Of a stretch of 64,000 bases of DNA, positions 43,339-52,578 are shown one piece after another. Each line of letters starts with the position of its first letter. Position 1 is the first letter of the stretch. Origin of the DNA: an uncultured Sutterella sp. (lineage in GTDB: Bacteria > Pseudomonadota > Gammaproteobacteria > Burkholderiales > Burkholderiaceae_F); assembly GCA_900764215.1 (NCBI GenBank), contig CAAFNI010000008.1, positions 1 through 64,000 of the forward strand, written 5' to 3'. The notes below the pieces were generated by a model. The model was not told the DNA's origin. It searched no databases and worked only from the letters and a program-made list of their open reading frames with translations. The translations under genes were made by a program, and so were the position numbers.

Positions 43339-45528
43339 ATGCGCTATGTGCGCTCACTCCTGCTAGCCCTCACCACGTTCGCATTCTTCCTGTTGGTGCT
43401 TGTCGCCGGACTCTACGCCTTCATTACGCCTGAACGCGTTTCGGCTCGCATGACCGGTACGCTTTCACAGCACCTCGGGCTCACGATCAAAATGACCGGC
43501 CTGCGCATCGACACCCGCTTGCCGAACCTGAAATTCACAATCACGGATGCTGATCTCGCAGGTGCCGGCGGTGCTGTTCGCGGCAGCGTTCCCACCGCAA
43601 CTATCACGCTTCACCCACTGGCACTCTTCACTCGTAGTCCGCGCATATCCGAAATCACAATCTCAGACGCCTCACTTACCTTCGGCGACACATCTCCCGA
43701 AGACGTCCGAAACTGGATTGAAAGCACGATCAAGCCTCTCGCCTTCGATGTCGAACGCCTCGTCGTCCACAGAGGCGCCGTCTACCTTTCCTCCCGTCAA
43801 ACAGGTTCCGAACCTTGGGCGTACATCAACAATGCCTCCGCTTCGATCAGCAACCTGAGCGAAGCGGGAGCGGCGTACAGCCTCTCAGGCGTCATCAAGC
43901 TGCCCGAAATGCTCGGAAGCGCCAATCTTCGAGGCATCACCGACTGGTCGCAAGGGCTCCTTGCCGCCAAATCCGAGCAACTCTCAGCAACCTTCAAAGG
44001 TGAAGTTCGCGGTCGACGCACCGAATTCTCCGGACGCGCCGACAAAATTGCTCTCACACGCAGCAGTTCTTCACTCGCCAACCTCTCCGTTTCCTTGAAG
44101 TGTTCAGATGACGCCCTGCTCGAGCTTTCCGCACCGTCTCTGACGATCGACGGACATGTGCTTGACGCCCCCGCTCTGTCAGCTGCCCTCACCCTGACAT
44201 CTGCCGACGGCGTCCGCACCTTGACCGCCTCCACAGTCCTCAAGGCTGACTTCTTCGAACGTCGCTTCGACATACCGGCCATTTCCGTTTCCGGACAAGA
44301 ACGGCTCTCCGGCGCACAAGCCTCCTCCAGCACCGGCACTCTCACTGGTCGACTGTTCTGGAACGCCGCCAACGGCGAAGGCCGTGCAGAACTCAACGGC
44401 ACTCTTCAAGGCGCATCCGCCACATTGGACCTATCCCTCTCGAACGCCGTGCCGTTTACAGCTGACCAAGCGCTCTTCCCGCACAGATTTGCTGCGATCC
44501 CCCGCATCTCCGGGCGGGTTGTTTTGGGAGAAATTCCTCTTAGGACAATCATCAACCTAGCGAACTCCGCGACACTCCTGCATGACGTTGACACCTCCAT
44601 AGACTTCAACATCATGCTTAAGGCGCCCTACATCGGCGGACACGAAACTTCCGGACGCCTTGTAGCAGGCGCTGGCAAGGCCTTCGTGATCGACGGCGGA
44701 CTCAAGCTTGCCAACGCCGTCATCCCCTTTGACGCCGAATGCGACTCCGATGGCGTTTGGCGGCTTCGCAGCAATTGGCGAAACGCTGAAGCCCGCGATC
44801 TGTTACCTTCCATTCTGAACGGCCCGATCTCCGGGACGCTTGAGGCCTGCGGCCTTCTCAAGGATGCCTCCCAAACCACCGCCTCAATCAGGCTCGAAGC
44901 CCGCAACGGAGAATTTCACGGAGCCGATCTCGAACTAGCCTCGAAGATCATGCATGATGTCCAGCCTGAGGCGCTTCCCACCGGCGCCTTCCTGCGCAGC
45001 AGTCGCACTGCCTTCACCACGCTCTCATGCAATCTTGGTCTCGACAATGGCGTCTGGACCATTGCCAACGGCGAAGCTGAAGGCAAACACTGGAAGAGCT
45101 TCTTTACAGGGGCGTACGGACATATCGACACCCGAATCGACTTCAGTGCCGACAACGGTGCGGCCTTCTTCACGATGCCGGCGCGCATTCAAACGGATCC
45201 CGTTCTCTGGACGCCCGATTGGAGGGCTGCTCTGACTTCAGCGCTCGAACATGTCGGCGAACTTCCCTGGTCGATCGACAATCTGCAAGAACGCCTCCGC
45301 CAGGGACTTGAAAATTGGTGGAACAACCTTGACGCTTCCGAATTCAAGCTGCCTGAATTCGATGCCCAGGATTTCAGCCTGCCCGACTTCACGCTGCCGA
45401 AGATCGAGCTTCCCGAATGGGCAAACAAGTTCCTCGGCAAGGAAATGGCGCCGAAGAATCCGGCGCCCGCCACTGCGACTGACAAGCTCGATCAGAAGCC
45501 CGTCGCTCTCATCGCCGCTTCCACCTGA
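43339..45528 (+). CDS. AsmA-family protein
   Basis: Large envelope protein of 729 aa. An N-terminal membrane anchor (about 8-30, LLALTTFAFFLLVLVAGLYAF) precedes a long, beta-rich periplasmic region typical of AsmA-like bridges that move phospholipids to the outer membrane. The start at 43339 is set by SD AGAGAGG. The C-terminus has short repeats of an F-x-LP-[ED]-F kind (FKLPEF, FSLPDF, FTLPKI, IELPEW). Its last 37 bp overlap the opposing ferredoxin gene. The assignment rests on topology and the N-terminus; sequence identity within AsmA proteins is low. Confidence 0.78.
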   Translation: MRYVRSLLLALTTFAFFLLVLVAGLYAFITPERVSARMTGTLSQHLGLTIKMTGLRIDTRLPNLKFTITDADLAGAGGAVRGSVPTATITLHPLALFTRSPRISEITISDASLTFGDTSPEDVRNWIESTIKPLAFDVERLVVHRGAVYLSSRQTGSEPWAYINNASASISNLSEAGAAYSLSGVIKLPEMLGSANLRGITDWSQGLLAAKSEQLSATFKGEVRGRRTEFSGRADKIALTRSSSSLANLSVSLKCSDDALLELSAPSLTIDGHVLDAPALSAALTLTSADGVRTLTASTVLKADFFERRFDIPAISVSGQERLSGAQASSSTGTLTGRLFWNAANGEGRAELNGTLQGASATLDLSLSNAVPFTADQALFPHRFAAIPRISGRVVLGEIPLRTIINLANSATLLHDVDTSIDFNIMLKAPYIGGHETSGRLVAGAGKAFVIDGGLKLANAVIPFDAECDSDGVWRLRSNWRNAEARDLLPSILNGPISGTLEACGLLKDASQTTASIRLEARNGEFHGADLELASKIMHDVQPEALPTGAFLRSSRTAFTTLSCNLGLDNGVWTIANGEAEGKHWKSFFTGAYGHIDTRIDFSADNGAAFFTMPARIQTDPVLWTPDWRAALTSALEHVGELPWSIDNLQERLRQGLENWWNNLDASEFKLPEFDAQDFSLPDFTLPKIELPEWANKFLGKEMAPKNPAPATATDKLDQKPVALIAAST

Positions 45529-45782
45529 TTCCTGAGCTCGAGGCGGCGATGCTTTTCCATCAGCATTTCGCGGCTTTCCGGACGGTGAGGATTTAAAACG
45601 ATGCATTCGCTCACCGGGCAAAGCTCCCGACACCTGGGGGCATCAAAAAAGCCAATGCACTCCGTACAACGTCCGCCGCGGATTCGAAAAAAACCATCGT
45701 CATCCACTATGGCCTCATTCGGACATTCTGGCAAACAAACGCCGCAGGAAATGCATTCGTCGGTAATCATCAGCGCCATCAT
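45492..45782 (-). CDS. YfhL-family 4Fe-4S dicluster ferredoxin
   Basis: Small ferredoxin of 96 aa with two cluster motifs: CISCGVCLPECP near 10-21 and CTECIGF followed by CRELCPVSEC near 40-62. The insertion between the second-cluster Cys is the mark of the YfhL/Allochromatium-type ferredoxins. It begins 1 bp after coaD ends on the same strand, so rsmD-coaD-fdx form one operon. The 3' end overlaps the AsmA-family gene convergently. Confidence 0.92.
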   Translation of the reverse strand: MMALMITDECISCGVCLPECPNEAIVDDDGFFRIRGGRCTECIGFFDAPRCRELCPVSECIVLNPHRPESREMLMEKHRRLELRNQVEAAMRATGF

Positions 45783-46274
45783 CTACTCCTTCTTGTCAGC
45801 GCAGGCTTCAATCAACGCCTCCAGCACATCCGGCGTCACAAAGCGGGCGGCGTCCTCTGGAGAAAGCTGCGCAATCTCTCGTACAAAAGTTCCGCTCACG
45901 AATTGGAACTGATCCGAAGGTGTCAGAAAAATCGTCTCCACATCAGGCATCAACTGCCGATTCATGCCTGCCATCTGAAATTCATATTCGAAGTCGCTCA
46001 CGGCCCGAGCCCCTCTAATGATCACTTGAGCACCGTTCACAGCAACAAAATCCTTCAGCAACCCATTGAAAGACATCACCGTCACGTTTTCAAACTGTCC
46101 ACAAAGCCCTCGGGCAAGCCTCACCCGTGTGTCGAGCGAGAGCAGCGGACGCTTCTTGCGGCTTTCAGCCACCCCCACGACAACGTGTTCAAAGATGCGA
46201 GAGGCACGACGCACGAGATCGACATGCCCGTTCGTCATGGGATCGAACGTTCCAGGATAAACCGCCGTCGTCAT
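45783..46274 (-). CDS. coaD: Phosphopantetheine adenylyltransferase
   Basis: Penultimate enzyme of coenzyme A synthesis, 163 aa. The nucleotidyltransferase motif is [19 protein letters not shown] and the second active-site block is SSFV-like [14 protein letters not shown]. It overlaps rsmD by 4 bp. Length and motifs match the family closely. Confidence 0.95.
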   Translation of the reverse strand: MTTAVYPGTFDPMTNGHVDLVRRASRIFEHVVVGVAESRKKRPLLSLDTRVRLARGLCGQFENVTVMSFNGLLKDFVAVNGAQVIIRGARAVSDFEYEFQMAGMNRQLMPDVETIFLTPSDQFQFVSGTFVREIAQLSPEDAARFVTPDVLEALIEACADKKE

Positions 46275-46963
46275 TTTCTGCTCCTCTTCTCTTTCCTTGA
46301 CGGACGAGTCAGCCCCGCCATGACGCTGCCGGCTTTTGCCAGCAGCTCAAAGCGCACCGCGCCTGCGCTACCCGAGCGCACGCGCACGACGCCCAGTGAC
46401 TCAAGCGCTTCGTCGCTCAGAAGCTCCTCAGGCGACTCCACATAAAGAAGACCTTCATTCTTCAAAGCATTGAGCGCCGCCCGCGCCGCCTTCACCTGCA
46501 TGTCAAGGCCAAAGGGAGGATCAATGAAAATAACGTCGTAGCAGCGTGGGACATCCTGCAAAAAACGGAAGGCATCAGCCACATAGGCCTTCTTGTGCTC
46601 ATCGCCCCCCAGACGCACAAGCACCTGACGGATGCCGGCAATGCCCGGACGGTGAATGTCAAGCCAGTCAACATGATCGGCTCCTCGACTCGCGGCCTCT
46701 AACCCCATGGCGCCGGACCCGGCAAACATGTCCAGTACATCACGCCCTTCAAAGGTTCCAAAGAGGTGAGTCAACCAATCAAAAACCGTCTCCCTCACGC
46801 GCTCGGAAGTCGGCCGAAGCCCTTCGGCACAAGCTACGGTCACCACGCTGCGCTTCCACCTGCCGGACACAATTCGTACGCTTCCCGCTCCCCTAACGGG
46901 GGCGGGCGTTGCTAAACTTGAGTTACTTGCGCCCAGGCGCCTTGAATTCTTTCGAACTGCCAT
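46271..46963 (-). CDS. rsmD: 16S rRNA (guanine966-N2)-methyltransferase
   Basis: SAM-dependent methyltransferase of 230 aa. The SAM motif is [20 protein letters not shown] near 78, the catalytic motif IFIDPPF near 148, and the RNA-facing [12 protein letters not shown] lies at the N-terminus. The protein is longer than E. coli RsmD by about 30 residues, mostly at a basic N-terminus. Its start codon is only 9 bp from the divergent ftsY start, so the promoters of each must lie inside the other gene. Confidence 0.93.
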   Translation of the reverse strand: MAVRKNSRRLGASNSSLATPAPVRGAGSVRIVSGRWKRSVVTVACAEGLRPTSERVRETVFDWLTHLFGTFEGRDVLDMFAGSGAMGLEAASRGADHVDWLDIHRPGIAGIRQVLVRLGGDEHKKAYVADAFRFLQDVPRCYDVIFIDPPFGLDMQVKAARAALNALKNEGLLYVESPEELLSDEALESLGVVRVRSGSAGAVRFELLAKAGSVMAGLTRPSRKEKRSRK

Positions 46964-46972
46964 TAGAGAAAT

Positions 46973-47923
46973 ATGACTGGATCTTCCGAGGGATGGTTTT
47001 CCCGATTAAAAAATGGTCTTGCCAGAACGCGCGTCAATATCGTCGGCCTTTTTTCTGGCGGCGTGATCGACGACGACTTTCTTGAAGAGCTCGAATACGC
47101 ACTGATCACAGCCGACGTCGGCGTGCAGGCATCGACTCGTATCCTACAACGTTTGCGCGACACCATTAAGCTCAAGGGCCTTAAAACGCAAGACGAGGTG
47201 CGTCTCGCACTTCGCGATGAAATTGCGCGCATGCTTGCGCCCGCACAGCGCGAGCTCGACATCGAACAGGCTCATCCGCTCGTCATCATGATGACGGGCG
47301 TCAACGGCGCAGGCAAGACCACTTCCATCGGAAAGATCTCCAAGTACCTTAGTCAGCGCGGTAAAACCGTGCTTCTCGCCGCAGGCGACACATTCCGTGC
47401 CGCGGCCCGCGAACAGCTCGCCGTCTGGGGCGAACGCAACAAGGTTGAAGTCATAGCCCAGCAAGGCGGAGATCCGGCGGCCGTCGTCTTCGACGCCGTG
47501 AGCGCCGGCAAGGCGCGCGGCACCGACGTCGTCATCGCCGACACCGCAGGCCGTCTACCCACCCAAATCAACCTCATGGAAGAGTTGCGACGCATTCGCC
47601 GCTCTCAAGACAAGGCCATGTCCGGCGCCCCTCACGAGGCGATACTCGTCGTGGATGGCACCAACGGCCAGAACGCGCTCACTCAGGTTAAGGCCTTCGA
47701 TGCCGCAGTCGGGCTCACAGGCCTCATCGTCACGAAACTTGACGGCACCGCCAAGGGCGGCGTGCTTGTCGCCATTACACAAATGCGTCCGGAAAATCCT
47801 TTGCCGATTTACTTCATCGGCGTAGGTGAAGCCATCGACGACCTGCAACCTTTCAATGCCGTTCAGTTCGCCAATGCGCTCGTCGGACTTGATCCCAACA
47901 CTCCCGCTACAGCCCCGGAATAA
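46973..47923 (+). CDS. ftsY: Signal recognition particle receptor FtsY
   Basis: SRP receptor GTPase that docks ribosome-nascent-chain complexes at the membrane. The protein has 316 aa and lacks the long acidic A domain of E. coli FtsY; only NG is present. Motifs: G1 GVNGAGKTTSIGK near 106, DTFRAAAREQL, G3 DTAGRLPT, TKLDGTAKGG and a C-terminal GVGEAIDDLQPF. A terminal helix (about 1-20) may provide lipid contact. Confidence 0.95.
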   Translation: MTGSSEGWFSRLKNGLARTRVNIVGLFSGGVIDDDFLEELEYALITADVGVQASTRILQRLRDTIKLKGLKTQDEVRLALRDEIARMLAPAQRELDIEQAHPLVIMMTGVNGAGKTTSIGKISKYLSQRGKTVLLAAGDTFRAAAREQLAVWGERNKVEVIAQQGGDPAAVVFDAVSAGKARGTDVVIADTAGRLPTQINLMEELRRIRRSQDKAMSGAPHEAILVVDGTNGQNALTQVKAFDAAVGLTGLIVTKLDGTAKGGVLVAITQMRPENPLPIYFIGVGEAIDDLQPFNAVQFANALVGLDPNTPATAPE

Positions 47924-47948
47924 TCAATTTGGAATTGGAGCATACAAG

Positions 47949-49418
47949 ATGCTTTTAGGTGCAGTTGATCTTGGAAGCAACAGCTTTCGCGTCGAGATCG
48001 GCCGTGTAGACGGCGACCGCATCGTCACTCAGAGCTACTGGAAGGAAACCATCCGCATGGCCGCGGGCTTCGACAAGAATGGAGCACTCACGCCAGAGAT
48101 GCAAGCCAAGGCACTCGCCGCGCTGAGCCGCTTCCACGAAAAGCTCGCCGGTCTTCCGCCCTCCCAGGTCCGCGCCGTCGGCACCCAAGCTCTGCGTGAA
48201 GCAGCCAACTCTGCCGATTTTCTTCCCAAGGCGGAAGCAGCGCTCGGCTACCCCATCGGCATTTTGAGCGGTCACGAAGAAGCCCGCCTAGTCTTCAAGG
48301 GGTGCGCACGCACGCTTCCTCCGTCCGACAGCCGTCGCCTTGTCGTCGACATCGGCGGCGCAAGCACGGAATTCGTCGTCGGTCAGGGATTGGATGCAAA
48401 AGAATACGAGAGCTATCACGTCGGCTGCGTGAACACGTCGATGAAATTCTTCTCGGACGGCGTCATCACCGCCGAAAAGCTCGACAAGGCCATCGTCGCC
48501 TGCTGCGCAGAATTCAGCGAAGGCGAACACAAGTTCAACGATACGAAGTTCGACGAAGCCTACGGCTCCGCCGGCACCTTCGGCGCCGTCTCCGACATCT
48601 GTGTTGCGCAGGGCTGGAGCGACGGAGAAGTCACGCCCGAACACCTTGAAAAGATCCGCGCACTCCTGCTTCGCGCGGGGAACATCAACAACATCCAGTT
48701 TCCGGGCCTCAAGCCGGATCGCCGTGAAGTCATCGCGGGCGGCTACGCCGTCCTCTCCGCCGTTTACCGCACCGCAGGCATCAAATCCATGCGCCCCGCC
48801 AGCGGCGCCCTTCGCGTCGGGCTTCTTTATGAACAACTCGGCATTGTCCAAAACCGCGACACTCGCGACATCAGCGTCGATGCGATCATCCGCACCTGCG
48901 GCGTAAACCGCGAACAGGCCGACATCGTGGCGGGCTATGCCGTTGAGTTTCTCCGCATGCTCGATCCCGGCATCGATCCCGCCGCCCTCAAGCGGCTCCG
49001 CTGGGCCGCACTGATGCATGAGATCGGAACGACGATCTCGACGAGCCGGCATCACCGGCATGGAGAATACATCGTCAGCAACGCAGACCTGCCGGGCTTT
49101 ACGCGTACCGATCAGCAGTTCATGGCAAAGCTGATCCTCTCGCAGCGCGGCGGTCTCGGCAAAGTAGAGGACTTCCTCAAAACGGAAACGAACACCAGAC
49201 AAGTGCTCTCCATGCGTCTTGCCGTCATCTTCGCACACGCCCGCAAGCCGGCTCCGCTTCCTCTCATCACGATTACGCGCAGCCTGAACAACGCCGTGCT
49301 CAATCTCGCAGTCGACCGATCCTGGCTTGAAGAACATCCGCTCACCGCCTACCTGCTTCAGCAGGAAGCGGATGATTGGAAGAAGGTCGGCCGCGTGATC
49401 ACGGTCACCACCTTCTGA
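47949..49418 (+). CDS. Exopolyphosphatase / guanosine pentaphosphatase family (Ppx/GppA)
   Basis: Sugar-kinase/HSP70-fold phosphatase of 489 aa. The phosphate-1 motif AVDLGSNSFRVEIGR is at the N-terminus and the phosphate-2 motif LVVDIGGASTEFVVGQG near 130; the C-terminal HD-like half (about 310-489) has WAALMHEIGTTISTSRHHRHGEYIV. It degrades polyphosphate and/or pppGpp; sequence alone does not separate Ppx from GppA. The start at 47949 follows SD TTGGAG. ftsE begins 8 bp after its stop codon. Confidence 0.88.
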   Translation: MLLGAVDLGSNSFRVEIGRVDGDRIVTQSYWKETIRMAAGFDKNGALTPEMQAKALAALSRFHEKLAGLPPSQVRAVGTQALREAANSADFLPKAEAALGYPIGILSGHEEARLVFKGCARTLPPSDSRRLVVDIGGASTEFVVGQGLDAKEYESYHVGCVNTSMKFFSDGVITAEKLDKAIVACCAEFSEGEHKFNDTKFDEAYGSAGTFGAVSDICVAQGWSDGEVTPEHLEKIRALLLRAGNINNIQFPGLKPDRREVIAGGYAVLSAVYRTAGIKSMRPASGALRVGLLYEQLGIVQNRDTRDISVDAIIRTCGVNREQADIVAGYAVEFLRMLDPGIDPAALKRLRWAALMHEIGTTISTSRHHRHGEYIVSNADLPGFTRTDQQFMAKLILSQRGGLGKVEDFLKTETNTRQVLSMRLAVIFAHARKPAPLPLITITRSLNNAVLNLAVDRSWLEEHPLTAYLLQQEADDWKKVGRVITVTTF

Positions 49419-49426
49419 GAAGCCTC

Positions 49427-50104
49427 ATGTCCGAATCCGAAGCGCCCCTTCTGCAACTGAACGACGTCAGCGTCGTCTACAACGGCCACGCCGTCCTTGA
49501 CGGCTTGAGTCTGAGCGTCGGCCGCGGAGAATTTGTCGTCATTCACGGCAATACGGGGTGCGGCAAAAGCACCATCCTCAGACTCTTCGCCGGGCTCATC
49601 GACCCCACCAAGGGAGAAGTCATCGTTGCAGGCGACCGTATTGACGAGTTCGACGACGCACAGCGCCGATGGCTTCGACGTTCAATGGGCCTCATGATGC
49701 AGGAAGAGCTTCTGCTTCAGGACAGAACCGTTCTCGAAAACGTCATGCTCCCTGCTCTCGCCGCGGATGAAACCGCTGCAGAGGCAAGGCGCAGGGCTCT
49801 TCTTGCTCTCAACAAATGCGGCGCAGCGGACCTTGCGGACCTTCGTCCTTCGAGTCTTTCGACCGGGCAGCGCCAGATCGCCTGTCTCGCCCGCGCAGTC
49901 GTCAACCGCCCGGTCCTCATCCTCGCCGACGAACCCGCAACGCATCTTGACAAGACCAACGCCCAAACGCTCATCAACCTTCTGGGAGCCTTTGCACTTG
50001 CTGGCGTCACCGTCGTCGCCGCCACACACCAGCATCTTACGCCTGACGGCTGCCGTTCCCGTGAAATCACTCTTTCTACGCTCAACGCAGGAGGCTTAGC
50101 ATGA
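49427..50104 (+). CDS. ftsE: Cell division ATP-binding protein FtsE (divergent)
   Basis: ATPase of the FtsEX complex that couples the divisome to periplasmic amidase activation. The protein has 225 aa. Walker A GNTGCGKST is at 41-49 and the Q-loop at MMQEELLLQDR. The signature is LSTGQRQIACLARAVV (144 on) instead of the usual LSGGEQQRVGIARA, and Walker B ends ILADEPATHLD (from 165) instead of DEPTGNLD. Catalytic Glu169 is kept. Identity as FtsE is supported by ftsX (4-bp overlap) and rpoH downstream, the conserved trio. Confidence 0.85.
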   Translation: MSESEAPLLQLNDVSVVYNGHAVLDGLSLSVGRGEFVVIHGNTGCGKSTILRLFAGLIDPTKGEVIVAGDRIDEFDDAQRRWLRRSMGLMMQEELLLQDRTVLENVMLPALAADETAAEARRRALLALNKCGAADLADLRPSSLSTGQRQIACLARAVVNRPVLILADEPATHLDKTNAQTLINLLGAFALAGVTVVAATHQHLTPDGCRSREITLSTLNAGGLA

Positions 50105-50991
50105 GTTTTGCCTCCTCACGCATCTGGGCACTCAAGGAAACCTTTCGAGGATTCGGCCAGAACTTTGGCCTCTTCTCACTTGCGACTTTTCTCTCGGCGC
50201 TTGCACTTTCCATCCCTCTCTTCATTTCGACGATTTTTTACGAACTCGCCGAACCCCTCCGTCAGATTCCGACTTCCGTTGAAATCACCGTTTTCACGAA
50301 AGCGGGCGCGGACCTCGAAAAACTCTCCAAGAGAGTCGCCGAAATCGAAATGATCGAGCAAGTCACGGTCGTGCCCAAGGATGATGCCATCAGGAGCCTC
50401 AACGAACACCTTGGTCTCAAGGACAAGACCGTAAAGCACAACCCCTTGCCCGACATCCTGATTGCAACCGTCGGCAGCAACACATCGCCTGCCGGCGTTG
50501 ACGCCGCCGCAAACCGCATCGAAAGAATCGAAGGCGTGGATATGCTGGCCTACGAAACCGACTGGCGCGAAAAACTCGATGCCCTCTCCAATGCGGCACG
50601 CTTGGGCCTCTTCTGTCTTGGCGTCGTCGTGCTCACGCTTGTCATGTTGGTCGTCGCCACCTCCATCAGGCTGACGACCCTCTCCGTCCAGCCTCAGATG
50701 AAGGCCCTCTACCTGTTCGGCGCATCTCCCTCCTTTGCCATGCGCCCGATCGCTTGGCGCGGCCTCCTCCTGATGCTGTCCGCAAGTCTTGGCTCCATTG
50801 CCATCACATACGCCGGAATTGCAGTTCTAAGCCATCCAATCGCCGCCATAGCACGGCTCTATGAAGTTAATTTAACGCTTGCACTTCCTGCCGTCGACTG
50901 GTGCGCGGGCTTTGTCATCATCTGCAGTCTCATCGGCTACATCATCGCCCTTCTCTCGGCTCAGGACGCCTGGAGGAAAGCGCGCCGCTGA
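50101..50991 (+). CDS. ftsX: Cell division protein FtsX
   Basis: Polytopic membrane partner of FtsE, 296 aa. There is one N-terminal membrane segment (about 22-45), a periplasmic domain (about 46-165) that in other bacteria recruits EnvC-type hydrolase activators, and three C-terminal segments near 172-192, 220-245 and 265-288. An EnvC homologue is encoded 3.7 kb downstream (54696). The gene overlaps ftsE by 4 bp. Confidence 0.88.
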   Translation: MSFASSRIWALKETFRGFGQNFGLFSLATFLSALALSIPLFISTIFYELAEPLRQIPTSVEITVFTKAGADLEKLSKRVAEIEMIEQVTVVPKDDAIRSLNEHLGLKDKTVKHNPLPDILIATVGSNTSPAGVDAAANRIERIEGVDMLAYETDWREKLDALSNAARLGLFCLGVVVLTLVMLVVATSIRLTTLSVQPQMKALYLFGASPSFAMRPIAWRGLLLMLSASLGSIAITYAGIAVLSHPIAAIARLYEVNLTLALPAVDWCAGFVIICSLIGYIIALLSAQDAWRKARR

Positions 50992-51090
50992 CTGTCTGGC
51001 GCAGGCTGGCGATTGTCTTTTTCGAGTCGCATGCGCCGATCAGTGTTACCATACAGTCTTTTCTGAATTCCCGGCCCGCATTCCTTCCAC

Positions 51091-52020
51091 ATGACAGAGA
51101 AACCCAAAGGCACCGCTCTCGTCGCATACAAGGCACCTTCCGTACCGGCGCTTGTCGGTCCACTCGGAGATCTGGAAGCCTTCATGCGCGCAGCCGAGCG
51201 TGCTCCAATCCTGACCCCTGAGGAAGAACGCTCCCTGGCCATTCGCCTTCGCGACGACGGAGACGTGGAGGCCGCTCAGCAGCTCATTCTCAGTCATCTC
51301 CGCCTAGTGATCTCGATCGCCCGAGGGTTCCTCGGCTATGGTCTTCCCTACGCAGACCTCATTCAAGAAGGCAACATCGGACTCATGAAGGCCATCCGCC
51401 ATTACGATCCGGATCGCGGAGCCCGTCTAATGACCTTCGCCGTACATTGGATACGCTCAGAAATTCAAGAGTACATCATCCGAAACTGGCGCATCGTCAA
51501 ACTCGCCACAACGAAGAACCAGCGCAAGCTTTTCTTCAATCTGCGTCAGATGAAGGAGGACCCTCAGACGGCCCTCACCAACAGCCAAGCCGAACATATC
51601 GCGCTCGCGCTCGACGTCAAGCCCAAGGAGGTTCTCGAGATGGAAGAGCGCCTCTATGGACAGGAGACAAGTATCGACGCCCCTTCGAACACCTCCGGTG
51701 ATGATGCCGACAGTGCATTTACGCCGTCCGACTGGCTCACTCGTGAAAGCGACGAACCCGAAGCCATTCTCGAAGAGAAGGAGCACCAGCGTCTTGAGGG
51801 CGAAGGCCTGCAAATGGCTCTTCGTTCTCTCGACGAACGCAGCCGCCGCATCATCAAAGCCCGTTACTTGAATCTAGACAAGGACGGCAACAGCAAAGCC
51901 GTCACGCTGCAGGAGCTCGCGGCCGAATTCGGCGTTTCGGCAGAGCGCATCCGCCAAATCGAGAAGCTTGCCATCCAGAAAATGCGCCAGGCTCTGGAGC
52001 AGGCTCACTTTTCAGAATAA
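51091..52020 (+). CDS. rpoH: RNA polymerase sigma-32 (heat-shock) factor
   Basis: Heat-shock sigma factor of 309 aa. Region 2 contains LIQEGNIGLMKAIRHYDPDRGARLMTFAVHWIRSEIQEYI, followed by the RpoH box NQRKLFFNLRQMK near 146, which separates it from RpoD. Region 4 ends LAAEFGVSAERIRQIEKLAIQKMR. It follows ftsX by about 100 bp, as in most proteobacteria. Confidence 0.96.
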   Translation: MTEKPKGTALVAYKAPSVPALVGPLGDLEAFMRAAERAPILTPEEERSLAIRLRDDGDVEAAQQLILSHLRLVISIARGFLGYGLPYADLIQEGNIGLMKAIRHYDPDRGARLMTFAVHWIRSEIQEYIIRNWRIVKLATTKNQRKLFFNLRQMKEDPQTALTNSQAEHIALALDVKPKEVLEMEERLYGQETSIDAPSNTSGDDADSAFTPSDWLTRESDEPEAILEEKEHQRLEGEGLQMALRSLDERSRRIIKARYLNLDKDGNSKAVTLQELAAEFGVSAERIRQIEKLAIQKMRQALEQAHFSE

Positions 52021-52027
52021 TCACACA

Positions 52028-52498
52028 ATGTTCAACGTCGTTCTGGTTCATCCAGAAATTCCGCCCAATACCGGCAACGTCATCCGCTTGTGCGCCAACA
52101 CGGGATGCGCGCTCCATCTTGTGAAACCTCTCGGCTTTTCACTTGACGACAAGCACATGAAGCGCGCCGGACTCGACTATCACGAGTACGCCACGATCCG
52201 CATCCATGAATCCTGGGAAGCCTTTCTTGAATCAGAGCACCCCGACATGTCACGCATGTACGCCATGACGACGCACGGTTCGCACCCTTTCGCCGAATCG
52301 AGCTTTGCTTCTGGCGATTGGTTCGTCTTCGGCAGCGAAGGCTCCGGCCTACCAGAAGGCATCCGAAACACCTTCCCGCCAGAACAACGCATCCGCCTGC
52401 CAATGCGGCCGCGGAATCGTAGCCTCAACCTCAGCAACGCCGTCGCCGTCACCGTCTTCGAAGCCTGGCGCCAAAACGCTTACGAGGGAGGCATCTGA
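52028..52498 (+). CDS. trmL: tRNA (cytidine(34)-2'-O)-methyltransferase
   Basis: SPOUT methyltransferase modifying the wobble base of tRNA-Leu isoacceptors, 156 aa. The N-terminus MFNVVLVHPEIPPNTGNVIRLCANTG is diagnostic. The trefoil-knot motifs are VFGSEGSGLPEG and IRLPMRPRNRSLNLSNAVAVTVFEAWRQ. The start at 52028 is 7 bp after the rpoH stop. A shared hairpin follows at 52524. Confidence 0.94.
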   Translation: MFNVVLVHPEIPPNTGNVIRLCANTGCALHLVKPLGFSLDDKHMKRAGLDYHEYATIRIHESWEAFLESEHPDMSRMYAMTTHGSHPFAESSFASGDWFVFGSEGSGLPEGIRNTFPPEQRIRLPMRPRNRSLNLSNAVAVTVFEAWRQNAYEGGI

Positions 52499-52523
52499 TC
52501 CCGAAAGGATCTCCCTGAACGAC

Positions 52524-52557
52524 TGCAAAAAGGGCATCCTTTCAGATGCCCTTTTGC
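52524..52557. terminator. Bidirectional terminator between trmL and the NarL-type gene
   Basis: The 11-bp stem AAAAGGGCATC/GATGCCCTTTT has a 6-nt loop. A-rich and T-rich flanks allow function on both strands. It lies between the convergent stops at 52498 and 52579. Confidence 0.85.
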
Positions 52558-52578
52558 ATGACCGGCGATCGTTTGTCG

